Translations under genes and position numbers: made by a program | In this document: piece by piece, positions 1 to 13,600 of the stretch | Layout of the letters: each line of letters opens with the position of its first letter | Numbering within the stretch: the stretch's first letter is position 1 | Notes under the pieces: generated by a model | Seen by the model: the letters and a program-made list of their open reading frames with translations, nothing else | The model's database searches: none | What the model was told of the DNA's origin: nothing | DNA from: Corallium rubrum | Taxonomy: Eukaryota > Cnidaria > Anthozoa > Scleralcyonacea > Coralliidae | Reading direction: 5' to 3' | Length of the DNA stretch: 64,000 bases | NCBI GenBank assembly: GCA_964035015.1 | Contig: OZ036006.1 | Location: 9,560,951-9,624,950, forward strand

Positions 1-551
1 TAATAGGGATTTCTAGCTTGTGATTTTTGAAATATAAAATATGTTTTTGCACCTGTCATACTTTTTATACACCAGTCTTTTCGACATCTATTTATATTGA
101 CATTTTAAATCCGTGTTTTTCTTAAGATCTTCTCCTAGTTTCCATTACTTATTTGATAATTTTCTTTTCTTTTAAATTAAACGGGCTTTGAAGCAGACAA
201 TTTCTGAGTTTCAAGTTTAGCATGAGCCTATCTTTTTGTTGCTTTTTGTAATTGTGGTGAATTGATCGAAATATAATTTTGAACTTATACTTTTTAGTAC
301 GTTTAATAAAGCAAGTGTCTTGCAAATTGTTTTATTTTATGCTAATGTGTATGTGGCTGATTTGTTGTCATGCATGTATCCAATTTATCCCTATGAAACG
401 TCCTCCAATTCTTTATTTTGAAAGGCGATCATTGTTGTATATATACCCCACCCCTTGCAAAATTCAAAATGGCGGATCTATAAGGGCAAAATAAAATTTA
501 ATTTGGACACCTGTCACGTGACAGAGCACGCATTCTAGGTTTATTATTTCT
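1..551. other. AT-rich sequence, nothing recognised
   Basis: I find no domain-like translation on either strand. The missing second half of vWA13 is not here. Short ORFs (for example 279-494) have no recognisable similarity. Confidence 0.5.
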
Positions 552-656
552 ATGAGTCTAACGTTTCGAGAGAAGGCCCTTCGTCAGGGAGGGCACCAGA
601 TAAAGAAGCGATTATTCCTATCCCTCTCTGACGAAGAGCCTTCGCTCGAAACGTTA
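552..656. repeat. Hairpin element, arms about 30 bp
   Basis: The arm GAGTCTAACGTTTCGAG with CCTTCGTCAGGGAGG is repeated inverted as CCTCTCTGACG and CGAAACGTTAGACTC. This is a foldback MITE remnant. The same CGAAACGTT-with-CTTCGTCA theme appears in another family at 18.2-19.5 kb and 38.8 kb. Confidence 0.7.
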
Positions 657-770
657 GACTCCTACGTTCTCTGTTTCGGCAGTATATCTAACCTTACTAT
701 ATTTCGATTGTTGTTTCTACACTGCCTACGCAGCACGCTACTTTGATTACACTATTTGGTTTTCAGTTAA

Positions 771-1214
771 GGTGGCTCCATACAGTTTCTTGAAAAATTA
801 AAAATACAAGTTTGAGAGTCCAAAACACGGACATAAACAATTCGGAAAAAGAATAAAACTAAATGTTATGCCTAATCAAACAGTCTGAAATTCAAAAACT
901 GTTATCAAATACATACCAACAGTTGTTGCTATGGCAACAAGCAACAATGACGTTTCAAAATGGCTGCCAATTACCCTTCAAACTTATTTAATTCGAAAAA
1001 AAACTTTGCTGACCCCCAATTTTTTTTCATTAAAACTTTTCGTGAAGTATGAATAATCAATAGGCCGATTTTAAAAAAAATTCTGTAGAACGAATAATTT
1101 TTTTCTTCGGCGGAAAAATCATTTCGTTTTACAGAATTTTTTTTAAATCGGCCCATTGATTACTCATACTTCAAGGAAAGTTTTAATGAAAAAAAAATTG
1201 GGGGTCACGTAAAG
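771..1214. mobile_element. Truncated TTAA-flanked MITE (copy of the 7850 element)
   Basis: It begins TTAA then GGTGGCTCCATACAG, the same end and inner sequence as the full element at 7850-8515. It includes the long internal inverted repeat around AAATCGGCC, but lacks the right terminus. It lies just past the point where the vWA13 exon loses similarity. Confidence 0.75.
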
Positions 1215-1276
1215 TGACGTAAAGAGCGATATATTTAATAAATAATAAATAATAAATAAAGCAATCTTTTTTCAAC

Positions 1277-1608
1277 CTTTGGTGCGCCTGGTCTTGAACC
1301 ATGTTCGGTTTGAAAAACTTTGTCGGCCACTAGTCTCAGGGCTTTATCAGTCATAACTCCTTGACCGCGAGAGGGTTGGATCCTATCAACAGCTTCCTTA
1401 AGACGATCAGGATTCGTGAAGTCGTCCAGGGTAATTTTCACAGCTGGTTGATCACTGAACTCCACGACTGCTACATGTGATCGAGACTCAGAGACAGCGA
1501 GATTGTCTATCGAGGATTTTACAAACGTTTTGAAGTATTCGAATTGTTTTGGAGTCAAGTTCTTTGATCCTTCCAAGACGAATGCTATGTCGATCACGCT
1601 CTCTGATA
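1277..1608 (-). CDS. Exon 24 (incomplete): first half of vWA domain 13 (type A)
   Basis: About 110 residues: SESVIDIAFVLEGSKNL, SHVAVVEFSDQPAVKI, PSRGQGVMTDKAL, then GSRPGAPK, where similarity stops. Every other vWA domain here is encoded whole in one exon, and would continue with the hydrophobic strand and TDG. Here the frame runs into AT-rich sequence and stops at 1235. A possible donor GTTGAA exists but would be phase 0, unlike the rest. A truncated MITE lies just beyond (771-1214). The rest of the domain is not found in 1-1276. The acceptor (atattttag) is good. Confidence 0.75.
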
Positions 1609-4600
1609 CTAAAATATAATTCAAAATATATAACGCTATATAATATATAATATATATGAAAGTGGTCTTTTGAAGAAAAGCTCGGTGCTCACAATTAAGG
1701 ACTATCCCCCTAGCACCCTATTACACTGAGAAAAATTTAAACCAAGGGTTCCCAAAATGGGGTATTTCCACCCCTTGCGAGTGTGAGACATGGCCACATG
1801 GGTCTTGAGGGTGTGGCCAACAGCATCAAGACAAGGAATTTTTCTTTATTTTTATGTTTCCATACTTTATAGTTTTAAGCAAATGTGCATTAAAAATATA
1901 AAAGATCATCTTACCACAAGGTCCAATGTGTTTTACATTAACTTCAACTTTGTTCTTACAAGAGTAGACTGTCAAAAAGCAAACATTGATGTATGTTTGT
2001 CTGTCTGTACCGCACACAGGTTTCTGATCACGTGAACAAGAGGACACAGTTGGACATTCACAGCTGGATGAGTCGTCAACGTGGGCAATACAACGACCAT
2101 GGTACGCACAACGAACAGCAGCACAGGGATCTGTGTGAGAGAAAATTAACGGTATTAGACAACCATGATACATTACCTTTTAATTGAATATTTAATTAAT
2201 TATAAGTAATAACATGACTTGAGGGAAATTAGCGATTAAATTTCCCCGCCGCCGAGGGAAGATTTGTGAAAGGGCCGCAGGCCCGAGGACTTTTACAAAT
2301 CTTCCCGAGGCAAAGGGGAAATTTAATCGCTAATTTCCCGAAAAGTCATGTTATTAGTTTGTATAATATTATGATCGCCGAGGAAAACTTTGAGAATCTT
2401 ATCGACAGGAAATTTACACGGTTGATCAGAGAAGTTGCATCTAATTTTCCCGTGCATGTTGATGAGGGAAAATATATGCAAGCGGGAAATTTAGAAGAAG
2501 ACAAAGATTTCTTTGCCTTCCAATTTTCCCTCATCAACATGCACGGGAAAATTAGAAGACAAAGGATAAATTCCCCTCTTGCATGAGCGATGAGGGAAAT
2601 ACGAGGTTTACATTCCCTCAGAGAACAAACGAATCCGAGGCGATCATAGTGTTACCTTAATAATAAACCCTTGTGTGTATGTGTAACATTTATTCATACA
2701 GCAACTTGTTTATTTTGCATAGATAATTTTAAAAGATCTTAAGAATTATATTAGAAAACACCAGTTTTCATCTAATATCTTGGGCTTTACTGGAGTATCC
2801 AACTTCAAATCAAGTGACTGAATGAACTACTGTAATTGGCTGATTATCTCATGAGTTATTATGGAAATGAACATTAACAGCACCTTTTAAGGCAATGCTT
2901 CCAGTCTTATCGCCAACGTCAGTGACGTCATCCGTTATCTTGCCGCGAACTGTGGTGGATGTTATCGAGGTAATCTCCTGATCATCCACGCGATCGCCAA
3001 TAGCAACAACGATAACCTTTACTCCTAAACCATTCAACATGCTAGCAGCTCTCCGAAGAACAGTTAAATCAGTATTTAACTTATCATTAATAAACATCAT
3101 TAAGATTTTTCTTGATTTGATATCCTTTTTAAATACATCCTTTGCCTTCAAGAACAAATCATTTATACTGTCAGCGTCTCCTTGCCATGAAATAGAATCA
3201 ATGTACTTTTTTAGTTTTTCGTCATCCTTGAAGTCGTCCAATCCAACCAATGTTTGGGATCCGTCGTGGTAAGTCAGAACAGCATAACGTGTTTTTGCTG
3301 TCTTGGGCAGCTCGATCACATGCTTCACAATCTCTTTCTCAAAGTTAAACACTTGCACAGCATCTCGTCCCGATGCACCGAGGCCAAAAATGATATCAAG
3401 TTGGTCGTCAATATCTAAGAAATCGGAACAGAAATGTTCAAGATTTTAAAAATTCTAATTTGCTTAAAAGTCATTTTGCGTTATATGTATTTGATTTTAT
3501 CTCTTGAACATGGTGATAAATCCAGTGTCACCATCCATGGTCAATTGTTATCAAATTCAGCCCAATCCAATCCATCCTAACTAACTCTATCAAAACTACT
3601 CCATTCCAATCTGGCACAACCAGTCTCCACTCCACTCCACTCCACTCCACTCCACTAGACTCCACTCCACTTCACGCCACTCCACGCCACTCCGCGCCGC
3701 GCCACTCCATTCCACTCTACTCCACTCCACTCCACGCCACTCCACTCCACGCCACTCCACTCCACTCCACTCCACTCCAATCCACTCCACTCCACTCCAC
3801 TCCACTCCACTCCACTCCACTCCACTCCACTCCACTCTACTCTACTCTACTCTACTCTACTCTACTCTACTCTACTCTACTCTACTCTACTCCACTCTAC
3901 TCCACTTCACTCCACTCTAAGCCAATAAAGTCCACTCCACTTCAATCGACTTCACTCCAATCTAACCCATCCACTTGACCACTTCACTCCATTCCAGTCC
4001 AATGTAATCCAATCCAATCCACTCCAATCCACTCCACTCCAGTACTGCAATCTAGGCAGACACTCCGATTAAATCCAAAATCCATCCAATTTCCCCACCC
4101 TTAACCTACGCTCACGCCCATCACATCAAACTAAACCTTACCAGAACAATCATCTAAACAATAACTACTGGAGCAAAAATCCAAATCGCTTCATACGGTT
4201 AATACTTCGTTACCTTTCTGAGTGTCGTCAATATCCATGGTAACATTGCGTACAACCATTGGCAAGTCAGTCGTGGTAGTAACCACATAAATATGATCCC
4301 CGTCTCCAGAAATATTCCTCAGTGCAGTCGAATCCAAGTTCTTTCCAATTCCAACCACATAGATCCCAACACCAGCTTGCTTCAAACCAAGAGCAGCGTC
4401 TTCGATCCCTTGGCTGGCTTTACCATCGGTTGTTAAGACAATCAGTACCTTAGCAACGCCAGGTCTTCCACCACCGATAGGACTAAACAGCTCTTCGCGG
4501 GCTAACTTCAGGGCTTCGTCCACGGCGGCAGTTCGTCCACGAGATGGAGTAATTTGGTTAATGGCTTGCTTCAGGGTATCTACGTTGTTCTTGTCTTTAA

Positions 4601-7600
4601 AAGATATCGAGACTCTGGCGTCGTCGCTGTATTCGATGACTGCAACATGAGTTTCCACCTCCGATATTTCGTACTTACTGATAACGCTGGTGACGAATGC
4701 CTTTAGTTGATCAAAGTCTTGTCTGGTTAGTTTTGTTGAACCATCCAAGGCAAATGCCAAGTCGGTAACTTTTAGCGTTCGGTAATCTAAAAGAGAAAGA
4801 GAAACGTCAGTTACTAATTGAATCAAGGAGGCATGGGTGGCATAAGCAGTTACCCCGCTGCCTCTCACTGCTGAAGTTAAGCGCGGTCGAATGGGGTTAG
4901 TACTTGGATGGGTTACCTACACTAGCACAAGCTGTTAGTGCGCTGCCTCTCACTGCTGAAGTTAAGCGCGGACGAATGGGGTTAGTACTTGGATGGGTTA
5001 CCTACATTAGCACAAGCTGTTAGTGCGCTGCCTCTCACTGCTGAAGTTAAGCGCGGACGAATAGGGTTAGTACTTGGATGGGTGACCTACACTAACACAA
5101 GCTGTTAGCGTACTGCCTCTCACTGCTGAAGTTAAGTCAGGTTGAATGGGGTTAGTACTTGGATGGGTTACCTACACTAGCACAAGTTGTTAGCTCACTG
5201 CCTCTCACTGCTGAAGTTAAGCCAGGTTGAATGGGGTTAGTACTTGGATGAGTGACCTACACTAGCACAAGCTGTTAGCTCACTGCCTCTCACTGCTGAA
5301 GTTAAGCCAGGTTGAATGGGGTTAGTACATGGATGGGTGACCTACACTAGCACAAGCAGTTAGCTCACTGCCTCTCACTGCTGAAGTTAAGCCAGGTTGA
5401 ATGGGGTTAGTACTTGGATGGGTTACCTACACTAGCACAAGCTGTTAGCTCACTGCCTCTCACTGCTGAAGTTAAGCCAGGTTGAATGGGGTTTGTACTT
5501 GGATGGGTTACCTACACTAGCACAAGCAGTTAGCTCACTGCCTCTCACTGCTGAAGTTAAGCCAGGTTGAATGGGGTTAGTACTTGGATGGGTTACCTAC
5601 ACTAGCACACGCTGTTAGCTCACTGCCTCTCACTGCTGAAGTTGGGCGTGGTCGAATGGGGTTAGTACTGGGATGGGTTACCTACACTAGCACAAGCTGT
5701 TAGCTCACTGCCTCTCACTGCTGAAGTTAAGCCAGGTTGAATGGGGTTTCTACTTGGATGGGTTACCTACACTAGCACAAGCTGTTAGCTCACTGCCTCT
5801 CACTGCTGAAGTTAAGCCAGGTTGAATGGGGTTTCTACTTGGATGGGTTACCTACACTAGCACAAGCTGTTAGCTCACTGCCTCTCACTGCTGAAGTTAA
5901 GCCAGGTTGAATGGGGTTTCTACTTGGATGGGTTACCTACACTAGCACAAGCTGTTAGCTCACTGCCTCTCACTGCTGAAGTTGGGCGTGGTCGAATGGG
6001 GTTAGTACTGGGATGGGTTACCTACACTAGCACAAGCTGTTAGCTCACTGCCTCTCACTGCTGAAGTTAAGCCAGGTTGAATGGGGTTTCTACTTGGATG
6101 GGTTACCTACACTAGCACAAGCTGTTAGCTCACTGCCTCTCACTGCTGAAGTTAAGCCAGGTTGAATGGGGTTAGTACTTGGATGGGTTACCTACACTAG
6201 CACACGCTGTTAGCTCACTGCCTCTCACTGCTGAAGTTGGGCGTGGTCGAATGGGGTTAGTACTGGGATGGGTTACCTACACTAGCACAAGCTGTTAGCT
6301 CACTGCCTCTCACTGCTGAAGTTAAGCCAGGTTGAATGGGGTTTCTACTTGGATGGGTTACCTACACTAGCACAAGCTGTTAGCTCACTGCCTCTCACTG
6401 CTGAAGTTAAGCCAGGTTGAATGGGGTTTCTACTTGGATGGGTTACCTACACTAGCACAAGCTGTTAGCTCACTGCCTCTCACTGCTGAAGTTAAGCCAG
6501 GTTGAATGGGGTTTGTACTTGGATGGGTTACCTACACTAGCACAAGCTGTTAGCTCACTGCCTCTCACTGCTGAAGTTAAGCCAGGTTGAATGGGGTTAG
6601 TACATGGATGGGTGACCTACACTAGCACAAGCAGTTAGCTCACTGCCTCTCACTGCTGAAGTTAAGCCAGGTTGAATGGGGTTAGTACTTGGATGGGTTA
6701 CCTACACTAGCACACGCTGTTAGCTCACTGCCTCTCACTGCTGAAGTTGGGCGTGGTCGAATGGGGTTAGTACTGGGATGGGTTACCTACACTAGCACAA
6801 GCTGTTAGCTCACTGCCTCTCACTGCTGAAGTTAAGCCAGGTTGAATGGGGTTAGTACTTGGATGGGTTACCTACACTAGCACAAGCTGTTAGCTCACTG
6901 CCTCTCACTGCTGAAGTTAAGCCAGGTTGAATGGGGTTTGTACTTGGATGGGTTACCTACACTAGCACAAGCTGTTAGCTCACTACCTCTCACTGCTGAA
7001 GTTAAGCGCGGTCGAATGGGGTTAGTACTTGGATGGGTTACCTACACTAGCACAAGCTGTTAGCTCACTACCTCTCACTGCTGAAGTTAAGCGCGGTCGA
7101 ATGGGGTTAGTACTTGGATGGGTGACCACATTAGCTTCATGTGAGTAGAGTTGTTGGTACTCTCCTGTGCCTCGAGCGTTTTTCACCGGGTTCTCCAGTT
7201 TTCCTCCCTCCGCAAAATCAACACCATAGTTTCCCCTAGACTTTCTCAATGTCCTTTTCAAACATTTTTGACCTTTCGACATTTTTTACCTTTCGGTTCC
7301 TCGTTGAAAAGGACATTTCACACCTGCAGCGCGCCAAAATTCACCGGTGAATTTTTCGACCGGTGACTTAATTCGGATCCACAGTATCTAATGTCCGTGA
7401 TTTAACATTCTTTGGAAGTTGGAGTTAAACAGACTCTTGAAAACGTTTTATAGGGGTAGAACCACTTTCCATTGCATGTACGACAACCCGAAACACGTCA
7501 AAACAGGGCGATGTACATTTCAGCGATTTCCCGCCAGAATATTTAATTAGATTCAAAAACCTGCAAGCGAAACAAGTCTGCCTCTTTCCTCCCGCCTTTC

Positions 7601-10600
7601 CGCTCTGCCGCCTTTTCGCCCGCCCTTTGAGTGATCCCTTTTAGCCGAAACCCTAGAATACTGGCAAAGCATTCTGGTAGTTGTAGTCACTCAACGGCAA
7701 CGCCATCTTGCGTCATTGTGCAAATGGCCTAATAAGTTGCCAATGGGAAAGCTTTGGTGTCGGATTTTTGCAAATGTTTGTTCCTGGTTCGGTCTTATTA
7801 TGTATGGAATTTAACATTCGAAATTTTTAAAAACACGCGTGAACATTAAGGTGGCTCCATACAGTTTCTTGAAAAATGGAAAATACAAGTTTGAGAGTCC
7901 AAAACACGTAATTAAACAATTCGGCAAAAGAATAAAACTAAATGTTATCCATAGTTAAACAGTCTGACAATCAAAAACTTTACCAAATAAATACTGCAGG
8001 CTGCCAGTAACCCAATAAACAGGCTGCCAGTTACCCTTCAAACTAGTTTAGTTCGAAAAAAACTTTGGTGACCCCCAATTTTTTTTTCTTTAAAACTTTT
8101 CTTGAAGTATGAGTAATAAATAGGCCGATTTAAAAAAAATTCTGTACAACGAAATTCTTTAAAAATTAACAAACATGATTTTTCCGGGGGGAAAATTATT
8201 CCTTCTACAGAATTTTTTTAAAATCTGCCTTTTGATTTCTCATACTTCAAGAAAATTTTTAATGAAAAAAAAAATGTGGGTCACCAAAGTTTTTTTCGAA
8301 TTAAACTAGTTTGAAGAGTAATTAGCAGCCATTTTGAAACGTCATTCTTGCTATAGAAACAACTGCTGCTATTTATTTGGTAACAGTTTTTGATTGTCAG
8401 ACTGTTTAACTATGCATAACATTTAGTTTTATTCTTTTTCCGGAATTTTTTATGCACGTGTTTTGGACTTTCAAACTTGTATTTTACGTTTTTCTAGAAA
8501 CTGTGTGGAGCCACCTTAATTGGTGTACGAAATTTCTCGTTTAGTTCGTTTATCTTTGGTATATATAACTCGTTACATGTTTCTCCGTCCGTATGTCCTG
8601 TCGAGTGACTATACGAAATTCGCTACAAATTTCGCCGTTTGTACTAGTCAGCTTTTCAACTCACTACACCATTCCTCCATTTGCCATGTGGACTTGTGCT
8701 TAGATTTTGAAAATATTACAATTTAAACAGGGCCAAATGGCAAAATCGGTAGCGAGTTCAATATAACGCGTCCCACAAAGCAGTCCCGTAATTCCACGTG
8801 AGCTGCTAATTCGTCCCCAGTCCCTGCAGTTTCTGAAGTGGCTAATTTGACGACATATTTTGGAAAAGTCGCGGAAGGAATGGACGGCTCACTTTGAGTG
8901 ATCCCTTTTAGTCGAAACCCTAGAACAATGACAAAGCATTCTGGTAGTTGTAGTCATCCAACGTCATCTCGCGCAAATGGCCTATTAAGTTGCCAATGGG
9001 AAAGCCTTGGTGTCGGATTTTTGCAACTGTTTGTTCCTGGTTCGGTCTTATTATGTATGGAATTTAACATTCGAAATTTTTAAAAACACGCGTGAACATT
9101 AACACTACCGAACGTCTGTTACATTACACCAAGCTCACAGATGTCCCACATGCACCAGTACCACTCATAAACAAACAACATCTCAGAAAGCAGAAATATC
9201 ACCAACACTTTGCTAATCATCATTAACTGCAGAATATGCGTTGTTTGGAGGTAGGTGCCGTTGGTGACCAGGCTAGTCAGCAATCTAGCCTTGTTAGCAA
9301 GCAAAGTAACTGTAAGCAATTGGGCCATGAGCAAATAGCCAGCAAACTAAGCAATAGCAATTAGGGTAATCAGAGAAGCAATAGGTGTTTGCCATGACAA
9401 CTCTGCCAAGGCAGACCACCGGCACCAGTCACACTGACAAGTCAGTGGAATAACATATACGATCTATAGGATTCTATACTTCGTATCTAACACGGGTGGG
9501 GAAAGGGCGAAGGGGGAGCACAAGCTGACGCTACTTGCAGCAAAGCAACAGACGCTCAATGAATTTCGAATGCGCGGGAAACCCCTCAAAGTAAGTGACG
9601 TAAGGGACTCCCCTAATAAGGAGAACCGCAGGCCAACTACATCAGCAGTTAACTTCGCTTAAATATATCCTATATTTAACCACATCTATACACGAGATAA
9701 CGAAGAGTAGCTTTTGCGAACGAAACTTGAGCCAAAAACATACCACATTTTCCAGGAGATCTTTGAGAAATATCTTTGCCAGCTTTACATGCGGCTACTT
9801 TCATTGCTTCCAGATTACTGTACGTCTTTAAGTCAGTTCCACAAACAGGATCATACGTGTCGGGGTAAGACTGTGCACATTTACAACTAGGATATCCCTG
9901 CTCATCAGCAACACACACTCCGTAGTAGTCGCAATCGACAGACGAACATGGATCTGTGACTAAGATCTTGACAGTTTTCTCAACGGCTGGTTTGGTACCT
10001 AAGATTTAAATGAAGTAAAGAGCGCTACTTTCATTATCTGATTTTGAAAATCTTGTCGAAAGACTTTAGCCAATTAAAAATATCCTTCTACTTTTACAGT
10101 TAGTTCATCTCACCTCATCTCATCTCACACCATCTTATCTCATCTCGACTCGTGTCATCTCATCTCATCTTATCTCATCGCATCGCATCGCATCGCATCG
10201 CATCGCATCGCATCGCATCGCATCGCATCTCATCTCATCTCATCTCATCTCATCTCATCTCATCTCACACCATCTCATCTCATCTCATCTCATCTCATCT
10301 CATCTCATCGCATCGCATCGCATCGCATCGCATCGCATCTCATCTCATCTCATCTCATCTCATCTCATCTCATCTCATCTCATCTCATCTCATCTCATCT
10401 CATCTCATCTCATCTCATCTCATCTCATCTCATCTCATCTCATCTCATCTCATCTCACCTCACCTCATCGCATCTCATCTCATCTCATCTCATCTCATCT
10501 CATCTCATCTCATCTCATCTCATCTCATCTCATCTCATCTCATCTCATCTCATCTCATCTCATCTCACACCATCTCATCTCATCTCATCTCATCTCATCT

Positions 10601-13600
10601 CATCTCATCTCATCTCTTCTCATCTCATCCCATCCCATCTCATCTCTTCTCATCTCATCTCATCTCATCTCATCTCATCTCATCTCATCTCATCTCACAC
10701 CATCTCATCTCATCTCGACTCGTGTCATCTCGTCTCATCTCATCTCATCTCATCTCATCTCATCTCATCTCATCTCGTCTCGTGTCATCTCATCTCATCT
10801 CATCTCACCTCACCTCATCTCATCTCATCTCATCTCATCTCATCTCATCTCATCTCATCTCATCTCATCTCATCTCATCTCATCTCATCTCATCTCATCT
10901 CATCTCATCTCATCTCATCTCATCTCATCTCACACCATCTCATCTCACACCATCTCATCTCATCTCATCTCGACTCGTGTCATCTCATCTCATCTCATCT
11001 CATCTTATCTATCTCATCTCATCGCATCGCATCGCATCGCACCGCACCGCATCGCATCGCATCGCATCGCATCGCATCGCATCGCATCGCATCTCATCGC
11101 ATCGCATCGCATCGCATCGCATCGCATCGCATCGCATCGCATCGCATCTCATCTCATCTCATCTCATCTCATCTCATCTCATCTCATCCCACTACAGCTC
11201 ACCTCACTTGATCACCTCACCACACCACACCTCACTACACCTCACCTCACCACACCTCACCTCACCACACCTCACTTCACCACACCTCACACCACACCTC
11301 ACCTCACCTCACCTCACCTCACACCACACCACACCACACCACACCACACCACACCACACCTCACCACACCTCACTTCACCTCACCCCACACCACACCACA
11401 CCACACCACACCACACCACACCTCACTTCACCTCACCTCACCTCACCTCACCTCACCTCACCTCACCTCACCTCACCTCACCTCACCTCACCTCACCTCA
11501 CCTCACCTCACCTCACCTCACCTCACCTCACCTCACCTCACCTCACCTCACCTCACCTCACCTCACCTCACCTCACCTCGTCTCATCTATCTTACCTCCA
11601 GTGAGAGTCACACGAATCACGTAGTCGCGTTTGTTCGTGATTCTCGTAATTTCATTGCTGTCAGCATTGCTCCCGATTGGAATCACAAGAATGTTCACAC
11701 CGTTGCGAAGGAGTTTTCGTGATTTTTCCCTCAGTCCCGTAAGTGACGCACCGGTTTTCGCATTGACGAAGAGAACGAGAACTTTCCTAGAATGTAATGG
11801 AGATGTTTCTTGGAACAGCACATAAGCCTTCTCAAGAGCGTCTTCGAGTGCCACGCCATTTTCTGACCAATCAATGAAATCGATAAACTCCTTCAATCTC
11901 GTTTTGTCTCGGAAGTCGTTGAAAGATACTCGAAGGTCCGCTCGGTTACCGTACGTCAATAAACTGTACCGTGTTTTGACTGGTTGTTCAAGCTCAATCA
12001 CTTTCTTGACAATCTCCTTCTCGAAGTTAAACACTTCAATTACCTGAGGTTCACTTGCACCGATTATGAAAGCGATGTCGAGCTGACCTTCATTCTTTCC
12101 TAAAATAATTAACAGAAAATCATTACATGCACGGCAGTCTTTGGTTTCATAAACGTTCTTAAATAATTACTCGGTTATCGTACAAAACACTGTCCGTCCA
12201 TCAGTCCGTCTGCCTGTCCGTCTGCCTGTCCGTTTGCCTGTCTGTCTGCCTGTCCGTCCGTCCGTCCGTCCGTCCGTCCGTCCGTCCGTCCGTCCGTCCG
12301 TCCGTCCGTCCGTCCGTCCGTCCGTCCGTCTGTCTGCCTGTCTGTCTGTTGATATTTCCCTCTGACAATCGTGTCCTTAGTTTTGTAGCGCAAATAAATA
12401 AGACATAAAACTTTCTCCGAGTAACACATCAAACCAACAAACTCACTTCTTTTGATATCTTCGTTTACACTCCTTACGACAACCTGCGCCAGCCCGGGCA
12501 CCCCGCTTGGTGTTCCTACAGGATAAATAGTACGTTCTCCAGATGCAATGCTCTTCAGTTCCCGCGTATCCACACGGTTTCCTATACCAACGACATAGAC
12601 TCGCACACCAGCATCCCTGAGACGTCGAACGGCTTGATCTACAGGCACGGAACTTGTTGATCTACTGTGGGTGATTAGAACTAGAGCTTTTGGAACGCCT
12701 GGACGTCCTCCATCATTGAAGATATCCCTCGCTGCTTCTTCTAATGCTTCGCTTGTTACACTGCCATAGCCTCGAGATGGTGCAAGACCATTTATAATCC
12801 GTATCACCTCACTCTCATCTTTGTTGTCAGTCAGTTTTGATACAATTCGTGGATGGTTGCTGTATTCGAGAAGACCCACGCGAGTGCTACGCGGGGAGAT
12901 GTCGAAGGATTTTACAACCGACGTCGCAAATTGTTTAACGTTCTCAAATTCTTCTTCGGTCAAGCTGTCAGAACCATCGAACACGATTGCTAGATCTAAA
13001 GGATAGAGTGGACCTGAAAAGATAAAGAAAAGATAAGAGATTAAGAGTGCGCTTGTATTAAAGTACAAGAGAGAAGGTATTTACTACACACGAAAAATAC
13101 ATGAGTTGAAGGCAAAAATGAAAAATGAAAAACGAAAAACGAAAAACGAAAAACGAAAAACGAAAAACGAAAAACGAAAAACAAAAAAACAGAAAACGAA
13201 AACGAAAAACTAAAAACACGGAAAACAAAAAACGAAAAACGAAAAGCGAAAAACGAAAAACGAAAAGCGAAAAGCGAAAAGCGAAAAACGAAAAACAAAA
13301 AACGGAAAACGAAAAACGAAAAGCGAAAAACGAAAAACGAAAAGCGAAAAGCGAAAAACGAAAAACAAAAAACGGAAAACGAAAAACGAAAAAAATTAAA
13401 AAACAAACAAACGAAAAACAAAATCATACCACATTGTCCTACGTGAACAATCTTTATCTGTTTCTGAGTCCGGCACATTTCTGCTATCAAATAACATCCG
13501 TTGGTGTACGTCTTGCCATCGCTTGCACATAGGGCATTTTGCGTGAACGAACACGCGTGTACCGAGGGACACACGCAGGAGACTGTGTCATCAGGATTAG

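Noticed and set aside
4858-7142. Functional 5S rRNA gene cluster
   Set aside because: Only about 45 bp of each 85-bp unit resembles 5S, and the 5' and 3' stems of the molecule are missing. It is a derived satellite.
4858-7142. CRISPR-like array (regular repeats)
   Set aside because: Units are contiguous without unique spacers, and the context is a eukaryotic intron.
10152-11624. Long plus-strand ORF of about 490 codons (SSHLISSHL pattern)
   Set aside because: It is the CATCT/CACCT microsatellite read in frame; there is no domain, and composition is fixed by the repeat.
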